Positions 53,727-61,482 of a DNA stretch of 64,000 bases are shown one piece after another. Every line of letters starts with the position of its first letter. Position 1 is the stretch's first letter. The stretch spans positions 50,111 through 114,110 of the forward strand of contig NZ_LZHZ01000066.1 of NCBI RefSeq assembly GCF_001667505.1, read 5' to 3'. The stretch is from Mycobacterium sp. ACS1612 (lineage in GTDB: Bacteria > Actinomycetota > Actinomycetes > Mycobacteriales > Mycobacteriaceae). The notes below the pieces were generated by a model that was not told where the DNA came from, did no database searches, and was given only the letters and a program-made list of their open reading frames with translations. A program made the position numbers and the translations under genes.

Positions 53727-54539
53727 CTATTCGCCGGGGAAACGCAGTAGGGCTTCCTGGCCATAGGAGGCGACCAGTATGCCGTCCGCGGTCAGAATGT
53801 CGCCTCGGCCGAAGCTGCGCCCGTGCGCCAACACCGGGCTGTGCTGCCGCAGCAGGAACCAGGAATTCGTGCGGAAGGGGCGATGAAACCAGATGGTGTG
53901 GGACGTGACCGCGGAGGTGAACGACGTTCCGTTGCCGCGCTGGCCGACCCCGGCCATCGGGCGCAGCGCAGTGCCGATGAGCGTGAGGTCGGTGCTGTAG
54001 GCGGCAAGCGCCTGCGCAAGTTCCGCGTCAACGGCGGGCGTGCGCATCCACACCTCGAACTCCGGCGGACCGGTCGTTGTGGCGTCGAGATCGACGGTCG
54101 TCCGGCTTTCCCACGGGATGAGGTCGAGCGCGATTTGATGCTCCGAGCCGAGGACTTCGGGTGCGTCGGAGACGGATTGGCGCGACGGGCCGTCCTCCAC
54201 GACGTGCATGCAGACCGACGATGTCGCGACGACTCCGCGGCTCTGCCGGGAGGTGATGGTCATGGTGGCGAAGGAGCGGCCCTCGTGGTGGCGGGTGGCC
54301 TGATAGCGGACGGGTTCGTCGGCGGCGCCTTCCCGAGCGAACACCGCGTGCTGAGACTTGACGACCTTGTCCGGACATACCGTCGACGCGATCCGGATGA
54401 ATTGTGCGAGCAGTTGCCCGCCGAAAATCCGATGGTATTCCAGCCGCTGATTGCGGCCCTCGAACTCGGTGACGCCGTCGTCACCGGTGATCGGCTCAAG
54501 ATCAAGGCACGCGAGCAGATCGGACCAGAGATCGGACAC
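53727..54539 (-). CDS. Acyl-CoA thioesterase, TesB-like
   Basis: 270-residue double-hotdog thioesterase II. RIFGGQLLAQFIRIAS and GRSFATMTITSRQ mark the first hotdog; SHTIWFHRPFRTNSWFLLRQHSP and GRGDILTADGILVASYGQEALLR the second (core HRPFR and ASYGQE). Hydrolyses acyl-CoA to free acid and CoA, possibly to relieve CoA trapping. A perfect operator lies 33 bp upstream, between it and the TetR gene. Confidence 0.88.
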   Translation of the reverse strand: MSDLWSDLLACLDLEPITGDDGVTEFEGRNQRLEYHRIFGGQLLAQFIRIASTVCPDKVVKSQHAVFAREGAADEPVRYQATRHHEGRSFATMTITSRQSRGVVATSSVCMHVVEDGPSRQSVSDAPEVLGSEHQIALDLIPWESRTTVDLDATTTGPPEFEVWMRTPAVDAELAQALAAYSTDLTLIGTALRPMAGVGQRGNGTSFTSAVTSHTIWFHRPFRTNSWFLLRQHSPVLAHGRSFGRGDILTADGILVASYGQEALLRFPGE

Positions 54540-54558
54540 GCACGCCAGTGTAAGCCCG

Positions 54559-54586
54559 ATTCTACAACTGTGAGAATGTAATTCTC
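54559..54586. promoter_or_regulatory. Operator: perfect GAGAAT-N3-ATTCTC palindrome
   Basis: GAGAATGTAATTCTC at 54572-54586 is perfect; ATTCTA at 54559-54564 adds a third half-site with a 7-bp spacer. It lies directly after the TetR stop codon and upstream of the thioesterase. Confidence 0.75.
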
Positions 54587-54589
54587 GCG

Positions 54590-55309
54590 CTAGCTGGCGG
54601 CGAATCCGTGGGAGCAGAAGTCCCAGACTTCGTCCGCTGTGATCGGGTGGCCGGCGCCGTCCTCGGGCTCGCCGCTGTGCTGCGAGACGAACATCACTGT
54701 CTGCATCGTCATCGCGGCCATCCGCTTGGGGTTGATGCCCGGGCGCAATTGGCCGGCCTCGGCCGCCGCTTCCATCAGCTCGGTGAGCAGCGCCAACAGC
54801 GGTGCGTGCGCGATGTTGACCTCGGACGGATGGGAGACCAGTAGCCGGGGCGCGAAGTCGGTGAACAGTGGCCGCTTTGCCGTTGGGTCGGGTCGCGATG
54901 ACTCGAACAGCAGCTGGACGGCGACTTTGAGGCGTTCGAGGGGGTCTTTCTGGCTCGATGTGGCAGCCCGAATCTGATCGGCGGAGCGGCTCAGAGCGTC
55001 CTCGAACAGCGCGAGCAGCAGCTCGTGCTTACCGTCAAACTGCAGGTAGAAGCTGCGCAGGGACTGGCGCGAACGGTCGACGACCTCTTGGACGGTGAAG
55101 TCGGTGCTGCCCTTTTCGATGATGATCGCCTGGGCGGCGTCGAGGAACCGCTGAACGCGCTGTGCGGCCCTGAGCTTCGCCGTCTTGATCGATCGCTCGA
55201 CCGCGCGTTGCTTCCAGGCGGGTTCTTCGCTGGGACTGGTCACCGGCGACTCGGATCCAGGCCGATTGGGGAGAACATGCACTGACTGTACCGGAGAACG
55301 CCTTGCCAT
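54590..55309 (-). CDS. TetR-family regulator, candidate master of the GAGAAT boxes
   Basis: 239-residue TetR regulator with a long charged N-terminus (about 1-50). HTH about 55-100: RFLDAAQAIIIEKGSTDFTV followed by VVDRSRQSLRSFYLQFDGK. The ligand domain is helical with no known signature. Perfect GAGAAT-N3-ATTCTC palindromes lie on both sides: one between it and the divergent acyl-CoA dehydrogenase, one between it and the downstream thioesterase. This is the pattern expected for an autoregulated repressor whose sites also control the rest of the window; ligand would be a CoA ester (inferred). Confidence 0.88.
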   Translation of the reverse strand: MARRSPVQSVHVLPNRPGSESPVTSPSEEPAWKQRAVERSIKTAKLRAAQRVQRFLDAAQAIIIEKGSTDFTVQEVVDRSRQSLRSFYLQFDGKHELLLALFEDALSRSADQIRAATSSQKDPLERLKVAVQLLFESSRPDPTAKRPLFTDFAPRLLVSHPSEVNIAHAPLLALLTELMEAAAEAGQLRPGINPKRMAAMTMQTVMFVSQHSGEPEDGAGHPITADEVWDFCSHGFAAS

Positions 55310-55352
55310 CGCGGTCCTCGACCCCCTCGCGGTTTACGTGCCAGAGATTGTA

Positions 55353-55381
55353 ACTTTCTCATCATGAGAATAGTATTCTCA
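55353..55381. promoter_or_regulatory. Operator: perfect palindrome overlapping a second one
   Basis: TGAGAATAGTATTCTCA at 55365-55381 is perfect with 7-bp arms. It overlaps TTCTCAT-c-ATGAGAA (55356-55370), also perfect. The block lies 44 bp upstream of the TetR start and 49 bp upstream of the acyl-CoA dehydrogenase start, the strongest cluster of half-sites in the window. Confidence 0.8.
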
Positions 55382-55429
55382 TTTTGGAGATAACAGTAGC
55401 CTTTGCTTTTTTCTTCCCAGGAGCGCCGT

Positions 55430-56605
55430 GTGCAATTGACCTTCGACGCTGACGTCGAGGCCTTCCGCGCGGAGTTCGTGGCCTTCCTGGACGAGCACCT
55501 TCCTGCAGAGGCCGAGGCGCTGGAGCGGTCGCGATCGAGCAGTCACGTGCCGCAATGGGCGCGGCGCTGGCAACGGTTGATGTTCGACCACGGCTGGCTG
55601 TTGCCCGGCTACCCACCCGAGTTCGGTGGCCGAAACGCCTCGTTGTTGCAGCAGTACGTGCACCAACAGGAACTGGCACGTCGCCGCATGTATCTGACGT
55701 TCAACCCGCAGGGCGTCGGCATCATCTCCGCGTCGCTGATCTCCTTCGGTACGCCCGCACAACAACAGCGGTGGGCGGTGCCCATCCTGCGCGCCGAGAT
55801 GACGGCCTCGCTGGGGATGAGCGAACCCGGGGCGGGCTCCGATCTGGCGTCGCTGCGGACGCGGGCCGAGCGAGACGGCGACCACTTCGTCATCAACGGA
55901 CAGAAGGTGTGGACGTCGGGTGCGCACGACGCGGATGTACTGCTGACTTTTATTCGCACCGATCCGAATGCCGCCAAGCACAAGGGGATCAGCGCACTGA
56001 TGATTCCGACGGACCTGCCCGGTGTGGTCCGTCGACCGTTCGCGTCCGCGTGCGACCGCGACGATCTGGACTTCAACGAGGTCTTCTTCAAAGACGTGCG
56101 GGTGCCCGCCGAGAATCTGGTCGGACCGCTGAACGAGGGCTGGCGGGTGGCCAGCGGCTCGCTGGGGCACGAACGAAACATGTTGTGGCTGAGCTACGCC
56201 GACCGACTGCAGGAGTTGGTTGAGGACTGCCGGCCGTGCACTGCCCTCGACCGTGACCACTACGCCACCCTGGTGATGGACAACCAGGCATTGCGATTGA
56301 TGGGGTCGATCGCATTGGCTCGCGCGGCGCGCGGTGACGAAGATCCCGCCGCACTGTCGGTGCTCAAGCTGTTCGGGTCGGAAGCCTCACAGACAGCATC
56401 CGAACACGCGTTGAGCGCCTCGGGCGCTGACGCTCTGGTGCATCCCGCCATGTCGGGCCCGTATAGCGCGCACCATCTCGACCTGTACCGCAGCGGCTGG
56501 TTCGAGCGCTACGTCCGGTCATTCGGCGGCACCATCGCCGGAGGAACTTCGGAAATCCAGCGAAACATCATCGCCCAGCGAGGGCTGGGCTTGCCCCGAA
56601 ATTGA
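55430..56605 (+). CDS. Acyl-CoA dehydrogenase (FadE)
   Basis: 391-residue acyl-CoA dehydrogenase, near full length. LGMSEPGAGSDLASLRTRAE and GQKVWTSGAHDAD form the FAD/substrate region; the C-terminus is GGTIAGGTSEIQRNIIAQRG. The Glu of YEGT is Ala/Gly here (IAGGTSE); Glu in LGHERN is the candidate base, as in isovaleryl-type enzymes. GTG 55430 has AGGAG 6 bp upstream; a TTG at 55403 would add 9 residues. Followed 9 bp later by a crotonase. Confidence 0.88.
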   Translation: MQLTFDADVEAFRAEFVAFLDEHLPAEAEALERSRSSSHVPQWARRWQRLMFDHGWLLPGYPPEFGGRNASLLQQYVHQQELARRRMYLTFNPQGVGIISASLISFGTPAQQQRWAVPILRAEMTASLGMSEPGAGSDLASLRTRAERDGDHFVINGQKVWTSGAHDADVLLTFIRTDPNAAKHKGISALMIPTDLPGVVRRPFASACDRDDLDFNEVFFKDVRVPAENLVGPLNEGWRVASGSLGHERNMLWLSYADRLQELVEDCRPCTALDRDHYATLVMDNQALRLMGSIALARAARGDEDPAALSVLKLFGSEASQTASEHALSASGADALVHPAMSGPYSAHHLDLYRSGWFERYVRSFGGTIAGGTSEIQRNIIAQRGLGLPRN

Positions 56606-56614
56606 GGAACGACC

Positions 56615-57397
56615 GTGTACATCGACTATGAGGTCGCCGATCGCATCGGCACCATCACACTGAACCGGCCTGAGGCTGCCAACGCGCAGAATCCGGAACT
56701 GCTCGACGAACTGGACGCCGCCTGGACCCGCGCCGCAGAAGATCCCGACGTCGCGGTGATCATCCTGCGCGCCAACGGAAAGCACTTCTCCGCAGGACAT
56801 GATCTGCGGGGTGGCGGGCCGGTGCCGGACAAGATCACGCTCGACTTCATCATCCAGCACGAAGCCAAGCGGTATCTCGAGTACACCCTGCGTTGGCGTA
56901 ACGTCCCCAAACCGTCGATCGCCGCGGTCCAGGGCCGGTGCATCTCAGGTGGTCTGCTGTTGTGTTGGCCGTGTGACCTGATCATCGCTGCCGACGACGC
57001 GCAGTTCTCCGACCCGGTGGTGCTGATGGGCATCGGCGGCGTCGAATATCACGGGCACACTTGGGAATTGGGGCCGCGCAAGGCGAAGGAGATCTTGTTC
57101 ACCGGCCGCGCAATGACAGCCGAAGAGGTGCTGAGCACCGGGATGGTCAACCGGGTGGTGCCGCGGGCCGAGCTCGATTCGGAGACCCGCGCGTTGGCCG
57201 AGCAGATCGCCAAGATGCCGCCGTTCGCGCTGCGCCAGGCCAAGCGCGCGGTCAATCAGACCCTCGATGTGCAGGGGTTCTACGCGGCCATCCAATCGGT
57301 TTTCGACATTCACCAGACCGGCCACGGCAACGCGCTGAGTGTCGGCGGTTGGCCGGTGTTGGTGAACCTCGACGAGATGAAGGCCAACATCAAATAG
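56615..57397 (+). CDS. Crotonase-family protein, atypical
   Basis: 260-residue crotonase fold. TITLNRPEAANAQN and GKHFSAGHDLRGGG (oxyanion) are intact. Hydratase glutamates are missing: ISGGLLLCWPCD has Leu and DPVVLMG has Val. Several His and Tyr residues (VEYHGHTWELGPRKAKE) sit where the substrate would bind. A hydratase is unlikely; other crotonase chemistries are open. GTG 56615, coupled to the acyl-CoA dehydrogenase. Confidence 0.84.
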   Translation: MYIDYEVADRIGTITLNRPEAANAQNPELLDELDAAWTRAAEDPDVAVIILRANGKHFSAGHDLRGGGPVPDKITLDFIIQHEAKRYLEYTLRWRNVPKPSIAAVQGRCISGGLLLCWPCDLIIAADDAQFSDPVVLMGIGGVEYHGHTWELGPRKAKEILFTGRAMTAEEVLSTGMVNRVVPRAELDSETRALAEQIAKMPPFALRQAKRAVNQTLDVQGFYAAIQSVFDIHQTGHGNALSVGGWPVLVNLDEMKANIK

Positions 57398-57410
57398 GCC
57401 GCCTCTCCCG

Positions 57411-57477
57411 CCGAGCGACCCAAGAATGTACGCGCTTACCGGCGTGTCGCCGCACAGACACGGTCACCCGCGCTCAG
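57411..57477. repeat. Intergenic inverted repeat between convergent genes
   Basis: Imperfect outer arms (GAGCG 57413-57417 with CGCTC 57471-57475) enclose a central perfect hairpin CGGCG-tgt-CGCCG (57440-57452). It lies between two converging genes, where it could end transcription from either side, though no U-tract follows. It may also be a degraded intergenic repeat of another class. Confidence 0.4.
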
Positions 57478-57480
57478 GAG

Positions 57481-58281
57481 TTACAGCTCGGCCAGCCTTG
57501 GTGCCGAACCGCGCGCCCGCAGCCCGGCCCCGGCTCGACGGGTGAGTTCCTTTGCGCTGCCGAGCAATCCGTCGATCACTAGCGCCCGCTTCACGTGCCG
57601 GTGCAGGTCATGCTCAGCAGTGAAGCCGATGCCGCCGAGCACCTGCTGGCAGTGTCGGGCAGCGGTCAATGCGGCCTTACCCGCGGCCGCCTTGGCCAGC
57701 ATTGCGCTCAGGTCGGGACTTTCTGTGCCCGGCAGGATCAGCGTCGCTTCTGCGCCCTCGATGGCCACCAACGTCTCGGCCAGCCTGTGCCGGACCGCCT
57801 GAAACGAGGCGATCGGCCGGCCGAACTGAACCCGGTCGAGCGCATGCTGGCGGGCCAGGCTCAGCATCGCCCTCGCCGTGCCGACCAGCCACCAGCCCAG
57901 CGCCCGCCGAGCTTCGCCCATCCGCATCAATTCGCCGTCAGGCACACGTCGTAGCGGCAGCCCGCCAAGTGTCGAGTCGACGTTGTTCGACCGCTCCCAC
58001 ACCACCCAACCGCCGCCGGCGTACGGCATGGGCGGTGTCCCGCCGGGCAGACCGCCGATGGTCTCGAGCAGCACGTCGTTGACAACCGAGGCGTGCGAGC
58101 CGGTTTCGCCGAGCAGCCGGAACACCAGCGGAATCGCGGTGTCCGGCATATCGGACAGCATCTGAGCCCAGCCCATGTCGGCCAGGGCGGCATCCAGGTC
58201 GGTGCCGGACGCTGAGAGCATGGTCTTGCGCAGTCCGTCCTCGAGCATGTCGAGCGATTCGCGATCTATTCCGGAGGCCAC
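57481..58281 (-). CDS. Acyl-CoA dehydrogenase, short subunit (heteromeric type)
   Basis: 266-residue FadE-type protein lacking most of the beta domain, like the one at 9816-10628. The C-terminal helical domain is present: DRVQFGRPIASFQAVRHRLAE and QVLGGIGFTAEHDLHRHVKR. GTG 58281 is preceded by AAGGAG and lies 2 bp after the stop of the partner subunit. The track to 58716 merely runs antiparallel in the partner gene. Confidence 0.85.
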   Translation of the reverse strand: MASGIDRESLDMLEDGLRKTMLSASGTDLDAALADMGWAQMLSDMPDTAIPLVFRLLGETGSHASVVNDVLLETIGGLPGGTPPMPYAGGGWVVWERSNNVDSTLGGLPLRRVPDGELMRMGEARRALGWWLVGTARAMLSLARQHALDRVQFGRPIASFQAVRHRLAETLVAIEGAEATLILPGTESPDLSAMLAKAAAGKAALTAARHCQQVLGGIGFTAEHDLHRHVKRALVIDGLLGSAKELTRRAGAGLRARGSAPRLAEL

Positions 58282-58283
58282 GC

Positions 58284-59408
58284 CTACTCCTTCCCGAGAT
58301 CCAGCAGTCGGCGGGCGATGATGTTGCGCTGCACTTCGGCGGTGCCGCCGTAGATGGTGGCCGCTCGTGAGTACAGATATTCGGTGCGCCATGGGGTTTC
58401 GTCGAGTTCCACGGCACCGGGCAACAGATCGCGCACGGTGTCGAAGAGTCGCTGCTCTGCGCTGGCCAGCAACACCTTGTCGATCGAGGTGTCGGGACCG
58501 AGCTTGTGGCCGTCGCCCAGTCGGTGCTGGGTGGCCCTGGACCGGCAGCGCAATGTGTGCAGCGCCAGATACGTCTCGCCCAGATCCGAATCCACGCTCT
58601 GGCCTTGGCGTTTCACCTCCTCGATCAGCGCATCGAACCGGGAGTATAGGTATGCGATGCGCTGCCAGAAGCACGTCGAGCGTTCGTAAGGCAGCAGATC
58701 CATGGCCAGTCGCCAACCGTCGCCGGGGTTGCCGAGCATCCGATTCGCGGGAACCGCCACATCGTCGAAGTACACCTCGCAGAACTCGTCGACGTCGTGC
58801 ATGGTGCGCAATGGGCGCACCGTGACGCCGGGACTGTCCAGATCGACGAAGAACGCGGTGAGCGCCTCGTGGTTGGGGGTGCCCGCGTCACCGGTGCGGG
58901 TCAGCAGGATGCACCGGGTCGCGTACTGGGCGAAGCTGGTCCATACCTTCTGTCCGTTGACAATCCACTGATCGCCGTCGTGGACGGCGCGGGTGCTCAG
59001 CGACGCCAGATCGCTGCCGGCGCCTGGTTCAGAGAAGCCTTGACACCACGTTTCCTCGCCGGACAGTAGCCGCGGCACCATCTCGGCGGCCAGTTCTTCT
59101 CGCGCGTAGTCGATCATCGTCGGGGTCAGCACGTCGAGCATCGAATACGGCCCGGGATGGTCGATTCCGCGTCCGACGATCTCCTCGCCGACGATGGCGC
59201 GCAGGATGTCGGGGCCGCCCAGACCACCTGCCGATTCCGGCCAGCCGTACCGCATCCAGTCGGCGTCGTACAACGCTTTCAGCACGCGGAGGTGCTGTGC
59301 CTGGTGCGCATCGAGGGAGTCATCACCTGGCGGGGGAGTGAGGTCGTTCTCGTCGAGCCACATTCGCAGCGCGGTGCGGAATGCGGCGGGGTCGGGGAGG
59401 TCGGTCAT
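58284..59408 (-). CDS. Acyl-CoA dehydrogenase, catalytic subunit
   Basis: 374-residue acyl-CoA dehydrogenase: CQGFSEPGAGSDLASLSTRA, GQKVWTSFAQYA and YGGTAEVQRNIIARR. Glu in LPYERS is the likely base. With the short subunit directly downstream it should form an alpha2beta2 enzyme; this is the second such pair in the window. ATG 59408 overlaps the stop of the NTF2-like gene. Confidence 0.88.
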   Translation of the reverse strand: MTDLPDPAAFRTALRMWLDENDLTPPPGDDSLDAHQAQHLRVLKALYDADWMRYGWPESAGGLGGPDILRAIVGEEIVGRGIDHPGPYSMLDVLTPTMIDYAREELAAEMVPRLLSGEETWCQGFSEPGAGSDLASLSTRAVHDGDQWIVNGQKVWTSFAQYATRCILLTRTGDAGTPNHEALTAFFVDLDSPGVTVRPLRTMHDVDEFCEVYFDDVAVPANRMLGNPGDGWRLAMDLLPYERSTCFWQRIAYLYSRFDALIEEVKRQGQSVDSDLGETYLALHTLRCRSRATQHRLGDGHKLGPDTSIDKVLLASAEQRLFDTVRDLLPGAVELDETPWRTEYLYSRAATIYGGTAEVQRNIIARRLLDLGKE

Positions 59409-59866
59409 CCCGCCTCCGGAGCCGCACCGGCGGCGACATCAGGCTCCGGCCTGCCGATTGCGTGCGGGCGGCCGGAGTCGTGGTCGCCGCTGCGCCGAAT
59501 GAAGGTCATGGCACGGGTTTTCAGACGCCAGCCGTTTCCGGTGCGGACGTAGGTGTCGTTGTAATACCCGATGCGCATGTCGTGCTTGGAGTGTTCGATG
59601 AAGCACAGCGGTTGGGTTCCGGTGGCGGCGTCCGGGTTGTCGGGATCGAGGTTGATCAGCGCGGTGCCTGTCATGAACAACCCCTTGGGCGCAGCGTCGA
59701 CCAGTTCGGGGAAGCGGGCCAGCGTGTAGGTGGAGCCGAACGCACTGTAGGTGCCGTCTGGGGTGAACACCGAAATCAGCCCGTCGATATCCCCCTGCGT
59801 GATCGTCACTGCGTACTTGGCGAGGGTCTGCTGGATCTCGACCAGATCCTCAATTCGACTGCTCAT
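59405..59866 (-). CDS. NTF2/SnoaL-like small protein
   Basis: 153-residue cone-shaped alpha+beta protein of the NTF2-like superfamily (steroid isomerase, SnoaL, limonene epoxide hydrolase relatives). IQQTLAKYAVTITQGDIDGLISVFTPDGTY is the opening signature (core GDIDGLISVFTPDG). The last 35 residues are Pro/Ala/Gly-rich and probably disordered. It may isomerise or hydrate a pathway intermediate. It overlaps the amidohydrolase 3' end by 17 bp. Confidence 0.8.
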   Translation of the reverse strand: MSSRIEDLVEIQQTLAKYAVTITQGDIDGLISVFTPDGTYSAFGSTYTLARFPELVDAAPKGLFMTGTALINLDPDNPDAATGTQPLCFIEHSKHDMRIGYYNDTYVRTGNGWRLKTRAMTFIRRSGDHDSGRPHAIGRPEPDVAAGAAPEAG

Positions 59867-61070
59867 GTTTGAAGACCTTACCGCCCTTCATTACAAAGTT
59901 GACATCCCGTGTAACGCTGATATCCGCCAGTGGATCGCCGGGCACGGCGATGATGTCGGCGAGGCAGCCCTCGGCGATACGGCCCAGATCCGGCTTGTCG
60001 ATCAAATCCGCGGCGACGGCCGTGGCGGCGCGCAGCACCGCGTCGGCGGGCATGCCCCACTCCACCAGCGTGACCAGTTCGTCGGCGTTGCGACCGTGCG
60101 GGATCGCGGGGGCGTCGGTGCCGACGGCGATCTTCACGCCCGCCTCATAGGCCGTCTTGATCGACGTGCGCGCCTTGGGAAACATCTCGGCGGCTTTGTC
60201 CTGCAACTCTTTTGGCGCCTTGGATACGTCCATGGCCTCGGCCAGCCGTCGGGTGGTGACCAGGAACCGGTCGTTGTCCACCATCATCTTGATGGCTTCG
60301 TCGTCCATCAGGAAGCCGTGCTCGATGCAGTCGATGCCGCACTCGATGGCATGTTTGACCGCCTCGGCACCGTGTGTGTGCGCCGCAACCTTGAGCCCAC
60401 GGCGGTGTGCCTCGTCGACGATGGCGCGCAGTTCTTCGTCCGAATAATGTTGTGCGCCAGCCTCACCGGTCAGCGACATCACCCCACCCGAGACGCACAC
60501 CTTGATCAGCTGCGCGCCGTGCTTGATCTGATAGCGCACGGCCTTGCGGATCTCGTCGACGCCGTTGGCGATGCCCTCTTCGACCGTCAACTCGAGCGCG
60601 CCCGGCATGAACGCCGCGAACATCGTCGGGTCGAGATGCCCGCCGGTCGGCGTGATCGCATGACCGGCAGGGATTACCCGCGGCCCGTCGATCCAGCCGG
60701 CGTCGATTGCCTTACTCAGTGCGACGTCGAGCAGGTAACCGCCTGTCTTGACGAACAATCCGAGGTTGCGCACGGTGGTGAAGCCCGCACGCAGCGTGCG
60801 CCTGGAATTGCCCACCGCGCGCAGCATGCGGGTCGGCGGATCGTCCTGCACCTGGGACAGGCCGGGGTTCTCGCCCCGCCCGCCCATCAGGAGGTTGACC
60901 TCCATGTCCATCAGGCCGGGAAGCAGGATCGCATCGCCGAGATCGACGACGTCACCGTCTGCGGCACCTCCGACGCCGACTATCCGGTCGCCGTCGACCC
61001 GAACCACCCCCGGCCGGACGATCTCGCCGGCGTCGACGTCGAACAGACCGGCCGCCTTCAGCGTCAGCAT
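59850..61070 (-). CDS. Amidohydrolase (prolidase/imidazolonepropionase-like) with altered HxH
   Basis: 406-residue amidohydrolase-1 family protein. The carbamylated Lys (LIKVCVSGG), His in AAHTHG, His in IEHG and Asp in GTDAPAI are present. The first metal motif, normally HxH after PGLxD, reads LPGLMDMEVNLL, so both His are Glu/Asn. It may use a single metal. ATG 61070 selected from the fold start; hairpin repeat D begins 7 bp upstream, leaving no obvious ribosome site. Confidence 0.83.
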   Translation of the reverse strand: MLTLKAAGLFDVDAGEIVRPGVVRVDGDRIVGVGGAADGDVVDLGDAILLPGLMDMEVNLLMGGRGENPGLSQVQDDPPTRMLRAVGNSRRTLRAGFTTVRNLGLFVKTGGYLLDVALSKAIDAGWIDGPRVIPAGHAITPTGGHLDPTMFAAFMPGALELTVEEGIANGVDEIRKAVRYQIKHGAQLIKVCVSGGVMSLTGEAGAQHYSDEELRAIVDEAHRRGLKVAAHTHGAEAVKHAIECGIDCIEHGFLMDDEAIKMMVDNDRFLVTTRRLAEAMDVSKAPKELQDKAAEMFPKARTSIKTAYEAGVKIAVGTDAPAIPHGRNADELVTLVEWGMPADAVLRAATAVAADLIDKPDLGRIAEGCLADIIAVPGDPLADISVTRDVNFVMKGGKVFKHEQSN

Positions 61071-61076
61071 GATCGT

Positions 61077-61136
61077 GCCGAGACTACGGTTGTGGACGAA
61101 TTTCCGCCGAATTCCATCATAAACCGTAGTTTCGGC
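61077..61136 (+). repeat. 56-bp hairpin repeat, copy D
   Basis: GCCGAGACTACGGTT (61077-61091) and AACCGTAGTTTCGGC (61122-61136) pair over 15 bp with one mismatch. The CGA...TTTCG core spans 56 bp. Its loop CGAATTTCCGCCGAATTCC resembles that of copy C. It fills the gap between the 109-residue protein and the amidohydrolase start. Confidence 0.7.
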
Positions 61137-61152
61137 GGGGTGTTGTGCACGC

Positions 61153-61482
61153 TCAGACCACCGGCTCCTTGATGCATGTGATGTATGTTGCGCCACTGTC
61201 GAGTACGCGGGGCTGTTTCCACACCTCGATCGGGAACGACACATTCACCAGTGACTGCATCATGTGGATGAGCGCCTTGGCGTCGTCGGGCATGCCGTCC
61301 AACGGAAACCTGGCGTCGCAGTACTCCATCACGGCCTCGAGTCGCGGGAACGCGGCGTCGTAGAACTCCTGCATCTCGGCCATGGTCGAGGACAACCGCT
61401 TCTGGTAGCGCTCTTCCTCGGTGGGCAGGCACCAGTCGGTGAACCGTTCGAGGTCGGCGAACTCCTCGGGCAACTTAGGCAT
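61153..61482 (-). CDS. Conserved hypothetical protein, 109 aa
   Basis: 109-residue acidic soluble protein; family not recognised. Met/Phe/Trp-rich helices such as RLSSTMAEMQEFYDAAFPRL and a possible Cys pair (WCLP, YCDAR). Its start overlaps the Rieske oxygenase stop by 8 bp. That position suggests a small subunit or accessory factor of the oxygenase, but it is not clearly a typical beta subunit. Confidence 0.75.
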   Translation of the reverse strand: MPKLPEEFADLERFTDWCLPTEEERYQKRLSSTMAEMQEFYDAAFPRLEAVMEYCDARFPLDGMPDDAKALIHMMQSLVNVSFPIEVWKQPRVLDSGATYITCIKEPVV

